From Clostridia bacterium (lineage in GTDB: Bacteria > Bacillota > Clostridia > Oscillospirales > Ruminococcaceae): a stretch of 26,584 nucleotides of DNA. Numbering within the stretch: the first letter of the stretch is position 1; each line of letters opens with the position of its first letter. The stretch is from contig JAGKVC010000067.1 in the NCBI GenBank assembly GCA_021152595.1, positions 1 to 26,584 of the forward strand, read 5' to 3'. The translations under genes were made by a program, and so were the position numbers. The notes below the pieces were generated by a model, which was not told the DNA's origin, searched no databases, and worked only from the letters and a program-made list of their open reading frames with translations. Positions 12,995-21,074 of the stretch are shown here, piece after piece.

Positions 12995-14248
12995 TTACTC
13001 GTAGAGCGGATACTTTGCGCAGAGTGCGCTCACGCCCTCACGGATCTCATCCGCCTTGGTATCAAACTGGGTTGCGGTCAGATACATGAACTCGGCGATC
13101 TTCTCCATATCCTCGGTGACAAGACCGCGGGTGGTGACTGCCGGTGTACCGACGCGGATGCCGCTCGTGACCATCGGCTTCTCCGGATCGTTCGGGATCG
13201 CGTTCTTGTTGACGGTGATATAGACCTCGTCAAGACGGTGCTCCATCTCCTTGCCGGTGATGTGAACCGGACGAAGGTCAACGAGCATCAGGTGGTTATC
13301 CGTGCCGCCGGAAACGAGATCAAAGCCGCGTGCGAGCAGTCCCTTTGCGAGTGCCTGTGCGTTATCGACGATCTGCTGTGCATATGCCTTGAACTCCGGC
13401 TTGAGTGCCTCGCCGAAGCAGACTGCCTTGCCTGCGATCACATGCATCAGCGGGCCGCCCTGTGTGCCCGGGAAGATTGCCTTGTTGATCTTCTTGATGA
13501 GCTCCTCATCGTTGGTCAGGATCAGGCCGCCGCGCGGTCCGCGGAGTGTCTTGTGGGTGGTGGTGGTGACGACATCGGCAAGACCGACCGGAGACTGGTG
13601 CAGTCCTGCTGCGACCAGACCTGCGATATGTGCCATATCGACCATCAGCATTGCGCCGTTGCTGTGTGCGATCTCAGCGAGCTTTGCGAAGTCGATTGCG
13701 CGCGGATATGCGGACGCACCGGCAACGATCAGCTTCGGGTGATGCTCCTTCGTCAGCTTCTCAACAGCATCGTAATCCAGTGTGCCGTCATCGCCGACAC
13801 CGTAGGAGAGGAAGTTGAAATACTTTCCGGAAAGGTTGACCGGAGAACCGTGCGTCAGGTGGCCGCCGTGTGCAAGGCTCATGCCGAGAACGGTATCGCC
13901 CGGCTGGAGCAGTGCGAAGTAGACAGCGGTATTTGCCTGTGCGCCGGAATGCGCCTGAACATTTGCGAACTGTGCGCCAAAGAGCTTCTTTGCGCGCTCG
14001 ATTGCGATTTCCTCAACGATGTCAACCGCTTCACATCCGCCGTAATAGCGCTTGCCCGGGTAGCCCTCCGCGTACTTGTTGGTCAGAACAGAGCCCATTG
14101 CTGCCATAACAGCCGGCGAAACGATATTCTCGCTCGCAATCAGCTCGAGATTGCGCCTCTGGCGTGCAAGCTCCTTCTGCATTGCTGCGCCGACATCGGG
14201 ATCACATTTTTCGACATAGCCGATCGTATCAATCAGGTCATTGAACAT
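12995..14248 (-). CDS. glyA: Serine hydroxymethyltransferase
   Basis: A 417-residue PLP enzyme that converts serine and tetrahydrofolate to glycine and 5,10-methylene-tetrahydrofolate, the main source of one-carbon units. The PLP lysine is Lys233 in TTTTHKTLRGPRGG, and VDMAHIAG (203-210) holds the cofactor-binding Asp. NKYAEGYPGKRYYGG and HLTHGSPVN are also conserved. Length is typical. ATG 14248 is preceded by AAAGGA at a somewhat long distance of 12 bases. The open frame extends to 14377 but enters the promoter, so the longer start is rejected. Confidence 0.97.
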   Translation of the reverse strand: MFNDLIDTIGYVEKCDPDVGAAMQKELARQRRNLELIASENIVSPAVMAAMGSVLTNKYAEGYPGKRYYGGCEAVDIVEEIAIERAKKLFGAQFANVQAHSGAQANTAVYFALLQPGDTVLGMSLAHGGHLTHGSPVNLSGKYFNFLSYGVGDDGTLDYDAVEKLTKEHHPKLIVAGASAYPRAIDFAKLAEIAHSNGAMLMVDMAHIAGLVAAGLHQSPVGLADVVTTTTHKTLRGPRGGLILTNDEELIKKINKAIFPGTQGGPLMHVIAGKAVCFGEALKPEFKAYAQQIVDNAQALAKGLLARGFDLVSGGTDNHLMLVDLRPVHITGKEMEHRLDEVYITVNKNAIPNDPEKPMVTSGIRVGTPAVTTRGLVTEDMEKIAEFMYLTATQFDTKADEIREGVSALCAKYPLYE

Positions 14249-14303
14249 AGTATTTTTCAATCCTTTCCGGTTTATTCCTGCTTTCATGCAGGCACATACA
14301 GAT

Positions 14304-14332
14304 ATTATACCACACTTTCCCGAAAGATGCAA
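14304..14332 (-). promoter_or_regulatory. Promoter of glyA
   Basis: TTGCAT (14327-14332) and TATAAT (14304-14309) on the minus strand with a 17-base spacer, about 50 bp before the ATG. No riboswitch-like leader is present. Confidence 0.88.
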
Positions 14333-14363
14333 TAGCAAAACACGGATTTTTCGCTCTCCGCAC

Positions 14364-14400
14364 AAAAAAATTCGCACCGCTTGCTTGAAGCGGTGCGAAT
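14364..14400 (-). terminator. Terminator of the cohesin-dockerin gene
   Basis: A perfect 13-bp stem (ATTCGCACCGCTT at 14370-14382, pairing with 14388-14400) and a 5-base loop, followed on the minus strand by a run of seven Ts. Confidence 0.96.
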
Positions 14401-14413
14401 CGGTTGGTTTACA

Positions 14414-15205
14414 TTACTTGGACAGATCGGTAACGAGCTTTGCGATGTACTGCAGAATCTTGATGGTGTCATCGCCGGTTCTCTGACCGTCGTGCGTAAC
14501 ATCAGCATTCTTCTGGCCCTGTGCAGTAACGGAAGCGGACTTATCCTCAGCAATGAAGCGTGCGAGCAGAACTGCGTCGGAAACGTCGACCTTGCCGTCT
14601 TCGTTGACATCGCCCCAGACAGGCTCCGCATCTTCACCCTTTACCTCAACTGCACCGGCAGTAAATGCACCGTCATAGTTGGTGGTGCCGGAAGTGCCGA
14701 CAGCAGAGAAATAAGTGGAAGCATCCTCGGAAGAATCCGGATAAGTCTTACGGTTTGCAGCACCGACGCTGAGCTTGTAGGTGTTCTCAGAGGTCGGAGC
14801 AGTACCGGACAGCGTAACGAACACGCCGTCGGACTTGATCCAGTACTTGGAATCGGTCAGGCCGGTTGCCCAGACGATGACGATCTGCTTGCCGTTGTCA
14901 TACCAGTTGAAAACGGTATCGCCGAGGTCGCCCTCTTCAGCCTTTGCACCGGTGTCGCCGATGGTACCGAGCTTGACATCGGTAATCTTCAGACCGCTAT
15001 CATAGTTGATAGCAAAATCGACAGAGCTGATGCCGCTGGACGGCACACCGCTCAGATTGACATCGACAGAAAATGCCTCGCCGGCTTTCACGGTATCCGT
15101 GCCGATCTTCACAGCAACGCTGTCGGCTGCGGAAGCGGAAATACCGAGACTCATGACTGTCATTGCCATAGCCATAAGGCCGGAAATGATCTTCGTTTTT
15201 TTCAT
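14414..15205 (-). CDS. Secreted cohesin-dockerin protein (cellulosome/amylosome adaptor-like)
   Basis: A 263-residue exported protein. Residues 1-26 are a signal peptide (MKKTKIISGL, hydrophobic core, cleavage after ASA). Residues about 28-189 form a cohesin-like beta-sandwich with the typical LSGVPSSGISSVDFAINYD segment. Residues about 196-263 are a dockerin with two EF-hand-like calcium repeats: DVNEDGKVDVSD (199-210, intact) and DVTHDGQRTGDD (235-246, with Thr at two ligand positions). One cohesin plus one dockerin is the architecture of adaptor scaffoldins such as ruminococcal ScaC, which bind one dockerin enzyme and dock onto another scaffoldin. There is no sorting signal, so it is probably held by its dockerin. 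ATG 15205 fits GGAGG at nine bases; ATG 15211 is too close. Single-gene unit with its own promoter. Confidence 0.88.
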   Translation of the reverse strand: MKKTKIISGLMAMAMTVMSLGISASAADSVAVKIGTDTVKAGEAFSVDVNLSGVPSSGISSVDFAINYDSGLKITDVKLGTIGDTGAKAEEGDLGDTVFNWYDNGKQIVIVWATGLTDSKYWIKSDGVFVTLSGTAPTSENTYKLSVGAANRKTYPDSSEDASTYFSAVGTSGTTNYDGAFTAGAVEVKGEDAEPVWGDVNEDGKVDVSDAVLLARFIAEDKSASVTAQGQKNADVTHDGQRTGDDTIKILQYIAKLVTDLSK

Positions 15206-15315
15206 GTTCATACTCCTCCAATTATGTATGTATGCGGTAATACGGCTACAAGATGCAGACCGTACCGTGAGGTGGATGTCCCCTTCTTCATCCACGTTCA
15301 CATGATACCATCTAT

Positions 15316-15344
15316 ATCTTAACTGAATCTGAAGAAAAATGCAA
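15316..15344 (-). promoter_or_regulatory. Promoter of the cohesin-dockerin gene
   Basis: TTGCAT (15339-15344) and TAAGAT (15316-15321) on the minus strand, spacer 17 bases. The leader of about 105 nt contains a hairpin GTGGATG / CATCCAC near 15275-15298. Bases 15345-15480 are AT-rich with no gene; TGCGG/CCGCA and GTGCG/CGCAC hairpins lie near 15447-15484. Confidence 0.78.
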
Positions 15345-15483
15345 TGACTTTTTGTATCATGTTTATGACCAAAAACACATTGATTTTCTGATTTTGAGAT
15401 TATATTGCTCAAAGCGTATCAAATTCAGCAGATATATGAACTATATTGCGGTTTTCTGAAAGCCGCATTGTGCGAAATCGCAC

Positions 15484-15524
15484 ACAAAAAAGCAAACCTG
15501 CCGGAAAATTTCTTCTCCGGCAGG
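15484..15524 (-). terminator. Terminator of rpsB-tsf
   Basis: CCTGCCGGA (15497-15505) pairs with TCCGGCAGG (15516-15524). On the minus strand the stem is followed by TTTGCTTTTTTG. It starts 14 bp after the tsf stop. Confidence 0.88.
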
Positions 15525-15537
15525 CGGTTTTACTTAC

Positions 15538-16461
15538 TTATTTCAGCATGCTTGCGATTTCGCCGGCGAAATCGTCCACGCGCTTTTCGATGCCCTCACC
15601 GCAGATGAAGCGGACAAAGCTGTTCACCTTGATCGGAGCGCCGATCTTCTTGCCGCATGCAGCGACATACTGCTCGATCGACTCGCCCTCGCCCTTGACG
15701 AACTCCTGGCAGAGCAGGCAGTTGTCCTTGAAGTAAACGCCGAGCTTGCCCTCTGCGATCTTTGCGAGAACCTGCTCAGGCTTGTTTGCCATCTTCGGAT
15801 CCTCAGCCATCTGTGCCATGACGATCTGCTTCTCCTGCTCGATGACGTCTGCCGGAACCTCTTCCTTGGTCAGGTAGGTTGCCTTCATTGCGTCAGCCTG
15901 AAGTGCAACGTCATTCAGGCAGTCCAGAACCTCAGCAGTTGCGCCTGCATCGGTGGATGCTGCAACGAGAACGCCTTCCTTCTTATTGAAGTGGACATAC
16001 TCCTTGACAACGCCCTCGAGGCGTGCAAAGCGGCGGATCTGAAGGTTCTCACGGAACTTGAGGAAGATCTCCTGGAGTGCCTCCTCAACGGTCATGTCCT
16101 TGCCTGCGAACTTGGTTGCCTTGAGTGCATCAAGGTCAGCCGGATTTGCTTCGAGAACGGTCTGAGCCAGACCTTCGCAGAAGCCGACGAACTCCTCGTT
16201 CTGTGCAACGAAGTCGGTCTCAGAGTTGACCTCGACGATTGCACCGGCAGTGTGATCTGCATTGGTCACTGCGATAACAGCGCCCTCTGCTGCGATACGG
16301 TCTGCCTTCTTAGCCTGGTTTGCAAGGCCCTTCTCACGGAGGATCACGATTGCCTTCTCGACATCGCCGTCAGCCTCGGTCAGAGCCTTCTTGCAGTCCA
16401 TCAGGCCGACGCCGGTGGACTTGCGGAGATCATTTACGTCTTTTGCGGTAAAATTAGCCAT
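15538..16461 (-). CDS. tsf: Translation elongation factor Ts
   Basis: EF-Ts of 307 residues, the guanine-nucleotide exchange factor for EF-Tu. The N-terminal UBA-like domain (residues 1-50) has LRKSTGVGLMDCKKAL, and the core motif SETDFVAQNEEF (about 79-90) contacts EF-Tu. The C-terminal part retains VGVYFKDN-like and EFVKGEGESI segments. ATG 16461 has GGGGAGGAG seven bases upstream. It is 21 bp downstream of rpsB, the near-universal bacterial arrangement. Confidence 0.97.
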   Translation of the reverse strand: MANFTAKDVNDLRKSTGVGLMDCKKALTEADGDVEKAIVILREKGLANQAKKADRIAAEGAVIAVTNADHTAGAIVEVNSETDFVAQNEEFVGFCEGLAQTVLEANPADLDALKATKFAGKDMTVEEALQEIFLKFRENLQIRRFARLEGVVKEYVHFNKKEGVLVAASTDAGATAEVLDCLNDVALQADAMKATYLTKEEVPADVIEQEKQIVMAQMAEDPKMANKPEQVLAKIAEGKLGVYFKDNCLLCQEFVKGEGESIEQYVAACGKKIGAPIKVNSFVRFICGEGIEKRVDDFAGEIASMLK

Positions 16462-16482
16462 TTCAGTTCTCCTCCCCGTAAA

Positions 16483-17220
16483 TTACTCAGCAGCAGCTTC
16501 TTCTGCAGCAGCAGCTTCCTCAGCAGCCTGTGCGTCTGCACCCTGTCTGCCTTCGATGACTGCATTTGCAATGGTACCTGCGATCAGCTTGACCGCACGG
16601 ATTGCGTCGTCATTGCCCGGGATCACATAATCCACATCATCCGGATCGCAGTTGGTATCAACGATTGCGACGATCGGGATGCAGAGCTTCTTTGCCTCAG
16701 CAACAGCGATCTTCTCCTTGCGCGGATCGACGATGAAGAGTGCGCCCGGCAGCTCCTTCATGCCCTTGATACCGCCGAGGAACTTCTCGAGCTTTTCGAT
16801 CTCGAGCGTCAGCTTTGCAACTTCCTTCTTCGGGAGCAGAGCGAAGGTGCCGTCTGCTTCCATTGCGTGGAGCTGCTCAAGACGCTTGATGCGCTGCTGA
16901 ATGGTCTTGTAGTTGGTCATCATACCGCCCAGCCAGCGTGCATTGACAAAGTAAGAGCCGCTGCGCTGTGCTTCCTCGCGGATCGAATCCGCTGCCTGCT
17001 TCTTCGTACCGACGAAGAGAACAGACTTGCCCTCTGCGGAGAGCTCGCGCACGAAGTTGTAAGCCTCTTCGAGCTTGCGAACGGTCTTCTGCAGATCAAT
17101 GATGTAGATGCCGTTGCGCTCCGTGAAGATGTACGGAGCCATTTTCGGGTTCCAGCGTCTGGTCTGGTGACCGAAGTGTACGCCGGCTTCGAGGAGCTGT
17201 TTCATAGATACAACGCCCAT
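16483..17220 (-). CDS. rpsB: 30S ribosomal protein S2
   Basis: S2 of 245 residues, on the solvent side of the 30S subunit. Signatures include MKQLLEAGVHFGHQTRRWNPKM near the start, then LFVGTKKQA, RWLGGMMTNY and GALFIVDPRKE. The C-terminal tail is Ala/Glu-rich low complexity, common in clostridial S2. ATG 17220 has AGGAGG nine bases upstream; an in-frame ATG five codons later is possible. The frame is open to 17448, but that covers the promoter and leader. First gene of rpsB-tsf. Confidence 0.97.
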   Translation of the reverse strand: MGVVSMKQLLEAGVHFGHQTRRWNPKMAPYIFTERNGIYIIDLQKTVRKLEEAYNFVRELSAEGKSVLFVGTKKQAADSIREEAQRSGSYFVNARWLGGMMTNYKTIQQRIKRLEQLHAMEADGTFALLPKKEVAKLTLEIEKLEKFLGGIKGMKELPGALFIVDPRKEKIAVAEAKKLCIPIVAIVDTNCDPDDVDYVIPGNDDAIRAVKLIAGTIANAVIEGRQGADAQAAEEAAAAEEAAAE

Positions 17221-17347
17221 TTTGGATATCCTCCTGTAAAATAAAAAATTTGGTTTTGACCTCCGGACCGCACAAGGAGTCGCCGCGTCACATGCGGAAA
17301 ATACCGCATTCTGAACCGAGCAGCTGTGCCGATCCGTGCGAAGTGCC
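17221..17347 (-). promoter_or_regulatory. Structured rpsB leader (possible autoregulatory element)
   Basis: The leader between the promoter and the AGGAGG site is about 125 nt. CGCAC+GGA (17333-17340) can pair with TCC+TT+GTGCG (about 17269-17278), enclosing a hairpin ATGCGG/CCGCAT (17292-17309). A T-rich tract follows. Ribosomal protein operons commonly carry such leaders for feedback by the encoded protein; I do not recognise a named family. Confidence 0.4.
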
Positions 17348-17352
17348 TTACT

Positions 17353-17381
17353 ATTATACCATATTTTCCTGCGGTTTGCAA
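17353..17381 (-). promoter_or_regulatory. Promoter of rpsB-tsf
   Basis: TTGCAA (17376-17381) and TATAAT (17353-17358) on the minus strand with a 17-base spacer. Confidence 0.88.
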
Positions 17382-17451
17382 GAAAACGCGCCGGAGCTTC
17401 GCGTAGAAATTCCGGTGCAGTCATATTTATATTTTTAGTGATAATCACAAA

Positions 17452-18336
17452 TCAGTACCAGACCGGATTGAGGCTGCCGCATTTCCAGACGCCGTCCTCG
17501 CGGATCAGCGTACACTGCTGCATCTCTGCATCCGGCTCCGCCTGCATTTCATCGAAGGGCGTGCGGATCACGCGGACATCAAATACCAGCGTATCTTCGG
17601 TGCGCGAAACAAGGCGCTCCGCCTCAAAGGTCAGGTGATACATCGGATCGCCGTAGCCGGTCAGCACCCACAGGCTGCCGTCCTGCTCGATATAATAATC
17701 TGAAATCGGATCCGCCGAATCATCAAACTGTGCCGCGAAATACCGGTCCGCATCCGATTCGAGCTGTGCAGCCGTCAGACCGGCAGGCTCTAAGCGGACA
17801 TATCCGCCGGTCTCTGTCTGCAAATAGTCCCCTGTCATATTCTCCATCCGCCAGCCGCCGCTTGTGCGCAGCCGGAAGTAGAGCGAATTATACTGCCGGA
17901 ACATCGCGGATGCAAGATCCAGCAGCTCGGAATCCGTGCAGGCTTCGATGCACGCATCATCCGGCATCAGAAGCAGCTCCGACGCAGGCAGCATGTATTC
18001 CGCATCCTGATACACCGCTTTGAACTGTGCGCTGTAAAACTCGGAGCGGTCGCTGAAATCCGTGACGCCGATGAATGTATCCGCAGGGATCTCAATACCG
18101 GATTCCGGCAGCGTGAATGCACGCGGCACGTAGGCTGCGGCTGTGACGCCGGATTCCGGCTCCGGTTCGGTGACGGCTTCTGTCTCCGCTGCGGTCTCCG
18201 GTTCGGATTCGGATTCCGTTCCGGCGGTGACTGCCGTTCCGGTGTACGCCGGTTCGGTGCTGCTCTCCGGTTTTGCCGCAGAACAGCCCGTCAGCAGGAT
18301 CGCGGCGAGACAGATCGCCGGAATGCGGTATTTCAT
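17452..18336 (-). CDS. Lipoprotein of unknown function, last gene of ABC operon
   Basis: A 294-residue lipoprotein. The signal peptide ends in the lipobox LLTGC, with Cys at about residue 18, followed by a Glu/Thr/Ser-rich linker (about 25-70) and a soluble domain with no motif I can name. The gene begins one base after the stop of the upstream permease gene, so it belongs to the operon. ATG 18336 is preferred over an in-frame GTG at 18345, because it gives a standard short signal peptide. It may be a partner of the exporter, but the role is unknown. Confidence 0.82.
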   Translation of the reverse strand: MKYRIPAICLAAILLTGCSAAKPESSTEPAYTGTAVTAGTESESEPETAAETEAVTEPEPESGVTAAAYVPRAFTLPESGIEIPADTFIGVTDFSDRSEFYSAQFKAVYQDAEYMLPASELLLMPDDACIEACTDSELLDLASAMFRQYNSLYFRLRTSGGWRMENMTGDYLQTETGGYVRLEPAGLTAAQLESDADRYFAAQFDDSADPISDYYIEQDGSLWVLTGYGDPMYHLTFEAERLVSRTEDTLVFDVRVIRTPFDEMQAEPDAEMQQCTLIREDGVWKCGSLNPVWY

Positions 18337-18337
18337 A

Positions 18338-19732
18338 TCAATCACCCTGTTTCTTCTGCTTGTTTTCCTTCAGCATTGCGAGAAGCTGCTTGATTTTCGG
18401 CGGTTCGCCGCGGTACAGCACGAGCATCTTGTAGATCACCGCCGCAATGACGACAAACAGGATAACCGTTGCAGCCAGAATGCCGATCGACGCCCAGCCG
18501 AGCATCAGCGAGATCTTTCTCATGATCAGTCCGCCCGGTACCACGAGAATCGACGTAAACGGGAAGAATTTGAGCCACATCGCATCCGATATAAAGCTCA
18601 TTTCTCCGGTGCTTGCGCCCTGTTCAAGCTGGCTCGGGGACGAAATGCAGAGGAGCAGGCTGCCGAGCAGCACCATCACAAAGATGATATTGGTCTTGTT
18701 GAGATCCTCCGCCTTGGATGCCAGCGCACCCGAAACCGCCGAGAGCGACAGATACAGCAGGAAGCCCAGCGCGAGAATCAGCAGCGACATCAGTACGCCC
18801 GGAATCGAGAACGATACAAAGGTATCTGTCACCTGCTCAATCGCCTGAACCGTCGTGTTATTCGTATCCGGTACCATGCGAAGTGCGAAGAATGCGCCGC
18901 CGATCATGCCGCCGATCAGCGAGAACAGCCAGATCAGAAGCTGGAGCACTGCCGCTGTTGCCGTTGCGAGCAGCTTGCCGCTCATCAGCGCGACCGGATG
19001 CACCGCCGTCAGGATCGTCTCCATCAGCTTCGAGGTCTTTTCCAGCAGCACGCTGTTCGCCATGCTCTGACCGTACAGAACAACCATCATATACACAAGC
19101 AGAAGCATCAGATACGGGATCATGAACGAGATCAATTCACCGACCATATCCTGATCCTCGGATTCCGCCTCCGCATTTTCACCGATCGCAGCCGTATCGG
19201 TCTGCACCGGCATCGAAAGCAGCGCAGCGCCCTCCGGCGTGATCTCCGCCTTCTGCATCAGAATCACGCTGAACCGTTCTTCGACCAGCGTACCGAGCTT
19301 GCTTGCCTTGCTGCGCGAGATCTCCGTGATCTGCGGCAGATAGACAGTCGCAACATATGTGCCGTCAGAATCGGTGATGCGCAGAATCACGCAGTCGTTT
19401 TTCTCCGCGGTCTCTCCGATTGCCGCATCCATCGAGGCGCAGGAGATGTACTCCGGCTCCGATTCATCCATTTTCAGCGCGGTGTAATCCGCCTCGCCTT
19501 CGGTCTCATCCACGACAAGGACAGTGCGGATCTCTGTCTCATCATCCTGCTCATCCGCCTTGCTGCCGATCGAGGAAACCGCAAACAGAAGCAGCGGTAT
19601 ACCGATCAGAAGCAGCGCCGCAATCGCTATCGTCGAGCCGAGCCAGCCCTTTGAGAGCATCGTCTGCTTCAGCGTGAAGCCATAGACCTTTCCGGTTCCT
19701 GCCAGAGGATTCCGCTTCATATTATACTGCAT
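18338..19732 (-). CDS. ABC-2 type transporter permease (NatB-like), second
   Basis: A 464-residue membrane protein with one helix near residues 33-55, a large external domain (about 56-200), then five or six helices in the C-terminal half. This is the layout of NatB/YhaP-type ABC-2 exporter permeases. The motif LLEKTSKLMETILTAVHPVALMSGKLLA, the conserved coupling region of this family, is clear. It shares the closing YKMLVLYRGEPPKIKQLLAMLKE pattern with the neighbouring permease, so the two are paralogues. ATG 19732 has AAGGAGG six bases upstream and overlaps the previous gene by 11 bp. Substrate unknown; Na+, peptides or lantibiotics are typical of the family. Confidence 0.9.
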   Translation of the reverse strand: MQYNMKRNPLAGTGKVYGFTLKQTMLSKGWLGSTIAIAALLLIGIPLLLFAVSSIGSKADEQDDETEIRTVLVVDETEGEADYTALKMDESEPEYISCASMDAAIGETAEKNDCVILRITDSDGTYVATVYLPQITEISRSKASKLGTLVEERFSVILMQKAEITPEGAALLSMPVQTDTAAIGENAEAESEDQDMVGELISFMIPYLMLLLVYMMVVLYGQSMANSVLLEKTSKLMETILTAVHPVALMSGKLLATATAAVLQLLIWLFSLIGGMIGGAFFALRMVPDTNNTTVQAIEQVTDTFVSFSIPGVLMSLLILALGFLLYLSLSAVSGALASKAEDLNKTNIIFVMVLLGSLLLCISSPSQLEQGASTGEMSFISDAMWLKFFPFTSILVVPGGLIMRKISLMLGWASIGILAATVILFVVIAAVIYKMLVLYRGEPPKIKQLLAMLKENKQKKQGD

Positions 19733-21074
19733 GAGAATCCTCCTTTCCGTGCTTTGCAGATGCCTTGTATTCCTTCAGCATCTGAATGAGCTGCTTGGGC
19801 TTCGGGAATCCGCCGCGGTAGAGCAGCATCATCTTATAGACCGAGCCTGCAATCCGCATCAGCAGCACCGCCGTTACAGCCTGAATCACAAGCGCGAGCA
19901 GCAGCACCGGCAGCGAAATCTTGCCGCAGACATAATTCGGGAAGGCACTGAAAATCGAGGTGACCGGAAACAGCGAGAAGAATACATTGGCTGCATCGCT
20001 CTCGAACATCGGTGCAAAGGAGCCTATCATATAGCCGAGCATCATCACCACGACAACCACAAGGCTCGCGTGCTGGGTATCCTCGGTCTTGGAGCAGCAG
20101 GAGCCCGCAATGCCGCTGAGCGGCGCATACATCGCATAGACGAGCAGCACGCAGATGATGAAGAGCAGCAGCGTTCCGGCGTTCAGATGCAGCGCGGTCG
20201 GATCAAACTGGAGCAGCTTCACGATAACCGCCTGCAAAGCTGAAACATCCGCAATCTGCTTTGCGATCTGATACGAGATCACAAAACCGACAGCGATCAG
20301 TCCCAGACCGCCGAAGATGAAAACCGTCACCGCAAGGATCTTGCCGAGCAGCAGTGCCGTCGGGGAGACGCTGACCATCAGCATTTCCACGAGCTTCGAG
20401 ACCTTCTCCTCCATGCACTGCTGGAAGATGTAGCTCATCGAAATCACGCAGAGCATGATAATAAAATAATTGTATACGATATTCGCAAAGACATGGGTAT
20501 CGGCGCTGGTCTCCTCTTCGCCGCGCAGGAAATCGCTGACCTTGGAGACCTGCGAGACCGTCTTTGCGTGGATCATATCCTCCTGATCCGCTGTGACGCC
20601 GAGCGCCTGCATCAGCGATTTGTGCAGGACATCCCCCATCACATTGTTGAGCGTTGCGGCATCGGCGTGGGAAACCGCGCTGTCCTTGCCGTAGCGCGTA
20701 TTGATCGAGAAGTGATATTCCTCTGCATCCATTGTGATCACGCTCGCGGCGGATTCGGATTCCTCCGCAAGGCGCTTGTTCAGCGTGTCGTCGTCCGCAT
20801 CGGTCTCCTCAATCCTGACCGCCTGATAGCGTTCATCCGCGAGAAGCAGTGCGGTGTCAATCGGAAAATCGGTCTCATTCCGGATATAAAGCGTCTTGAT
20901 GCCGGTCTCGCTGACCTCCTTCTGACTGCCGGAAAGCAGCGCGGCAGCAGGCAGCAACGCGACCGCAATCACAAACAGTACAACCAGAAAAATAATGACC
21001 GAGCGCGTCTTATAATGCTGCTGCACTGTGTAGCGGAAAACGGTTCCGGCGCCGCGCAGATTACTGTTCTTCAT
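19722..21074 (-). CDS. ABC-2 type transporter permease (NatB-like), first
   Basis: A 450-residue permease with the same plan as the following gene: helix at about 27-50, external domain to about 190, then a cluster of helices. The coupling region MEEKVSKLVEMLMVSVSPTALLLGKILA is evident. ATG 21074 overlaps the ATPase gene by 14 bp, and its end overlaps the next permease by 11 bp, which indicates tight translational coupling. The longer open frame (to 21107) lies within the ATPase gene and is rejected. The two permeases probably form a heterodimer with the single ATPase. Confidence 0.9.
   Translation of the reverse strand: MKNSNLRGAGTVFRYTVQQHYKTRSVIIFLVVLFVIAVALLPAAALLSGSQKEVSETGIKTLYIRNETDFPIDTALLLADERYQAVRIEETDADDDTLNKRLAEESESAASVITMDAEEYHFSINTRYGKDSAVSHADAATLNNVMGDVLHKSLMQALGVTADQEDMIHAKTVSQVSKVSDFLRGEEETSADTHVFANIVYNYFIIMLCVISMSYIFQQCMEEKVSKLVEMLMVSVSPTALLLGKILAVTVFIFGGLGLIAVGFVISYQIAKQIADVSALQAVIVKLLQFDPTALHLNAGTLLLFIICVLLVYAMYAPLSGIAGSCCSKTEDTQHASLVVVVVMMLGYMIGSFAPMFESDAANVFFSLFPVTSIFSAFPNYVCGKISLPVLLLALVIQAVTAVLLMRIAGSVYKMMLLYRGGFPKPKQLIQMLKEYKASAKHGKEDSHAV

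Noticed and set aside
12905..14335. A 476-codon open frame opposite glyA
   Set aside because: It lies antisense to a certain serine hydroxymethyltransferase gene, is Cys/Asp-rich in a way expected from reversed codon bias, and has no ribosome site.
18143..19654. A 503-codon open frame opposite the second permease
   Set aside because: Basic, His/Arg-rich composition typical of antisense frames in this GC range; the minus-strand permease is well supported.
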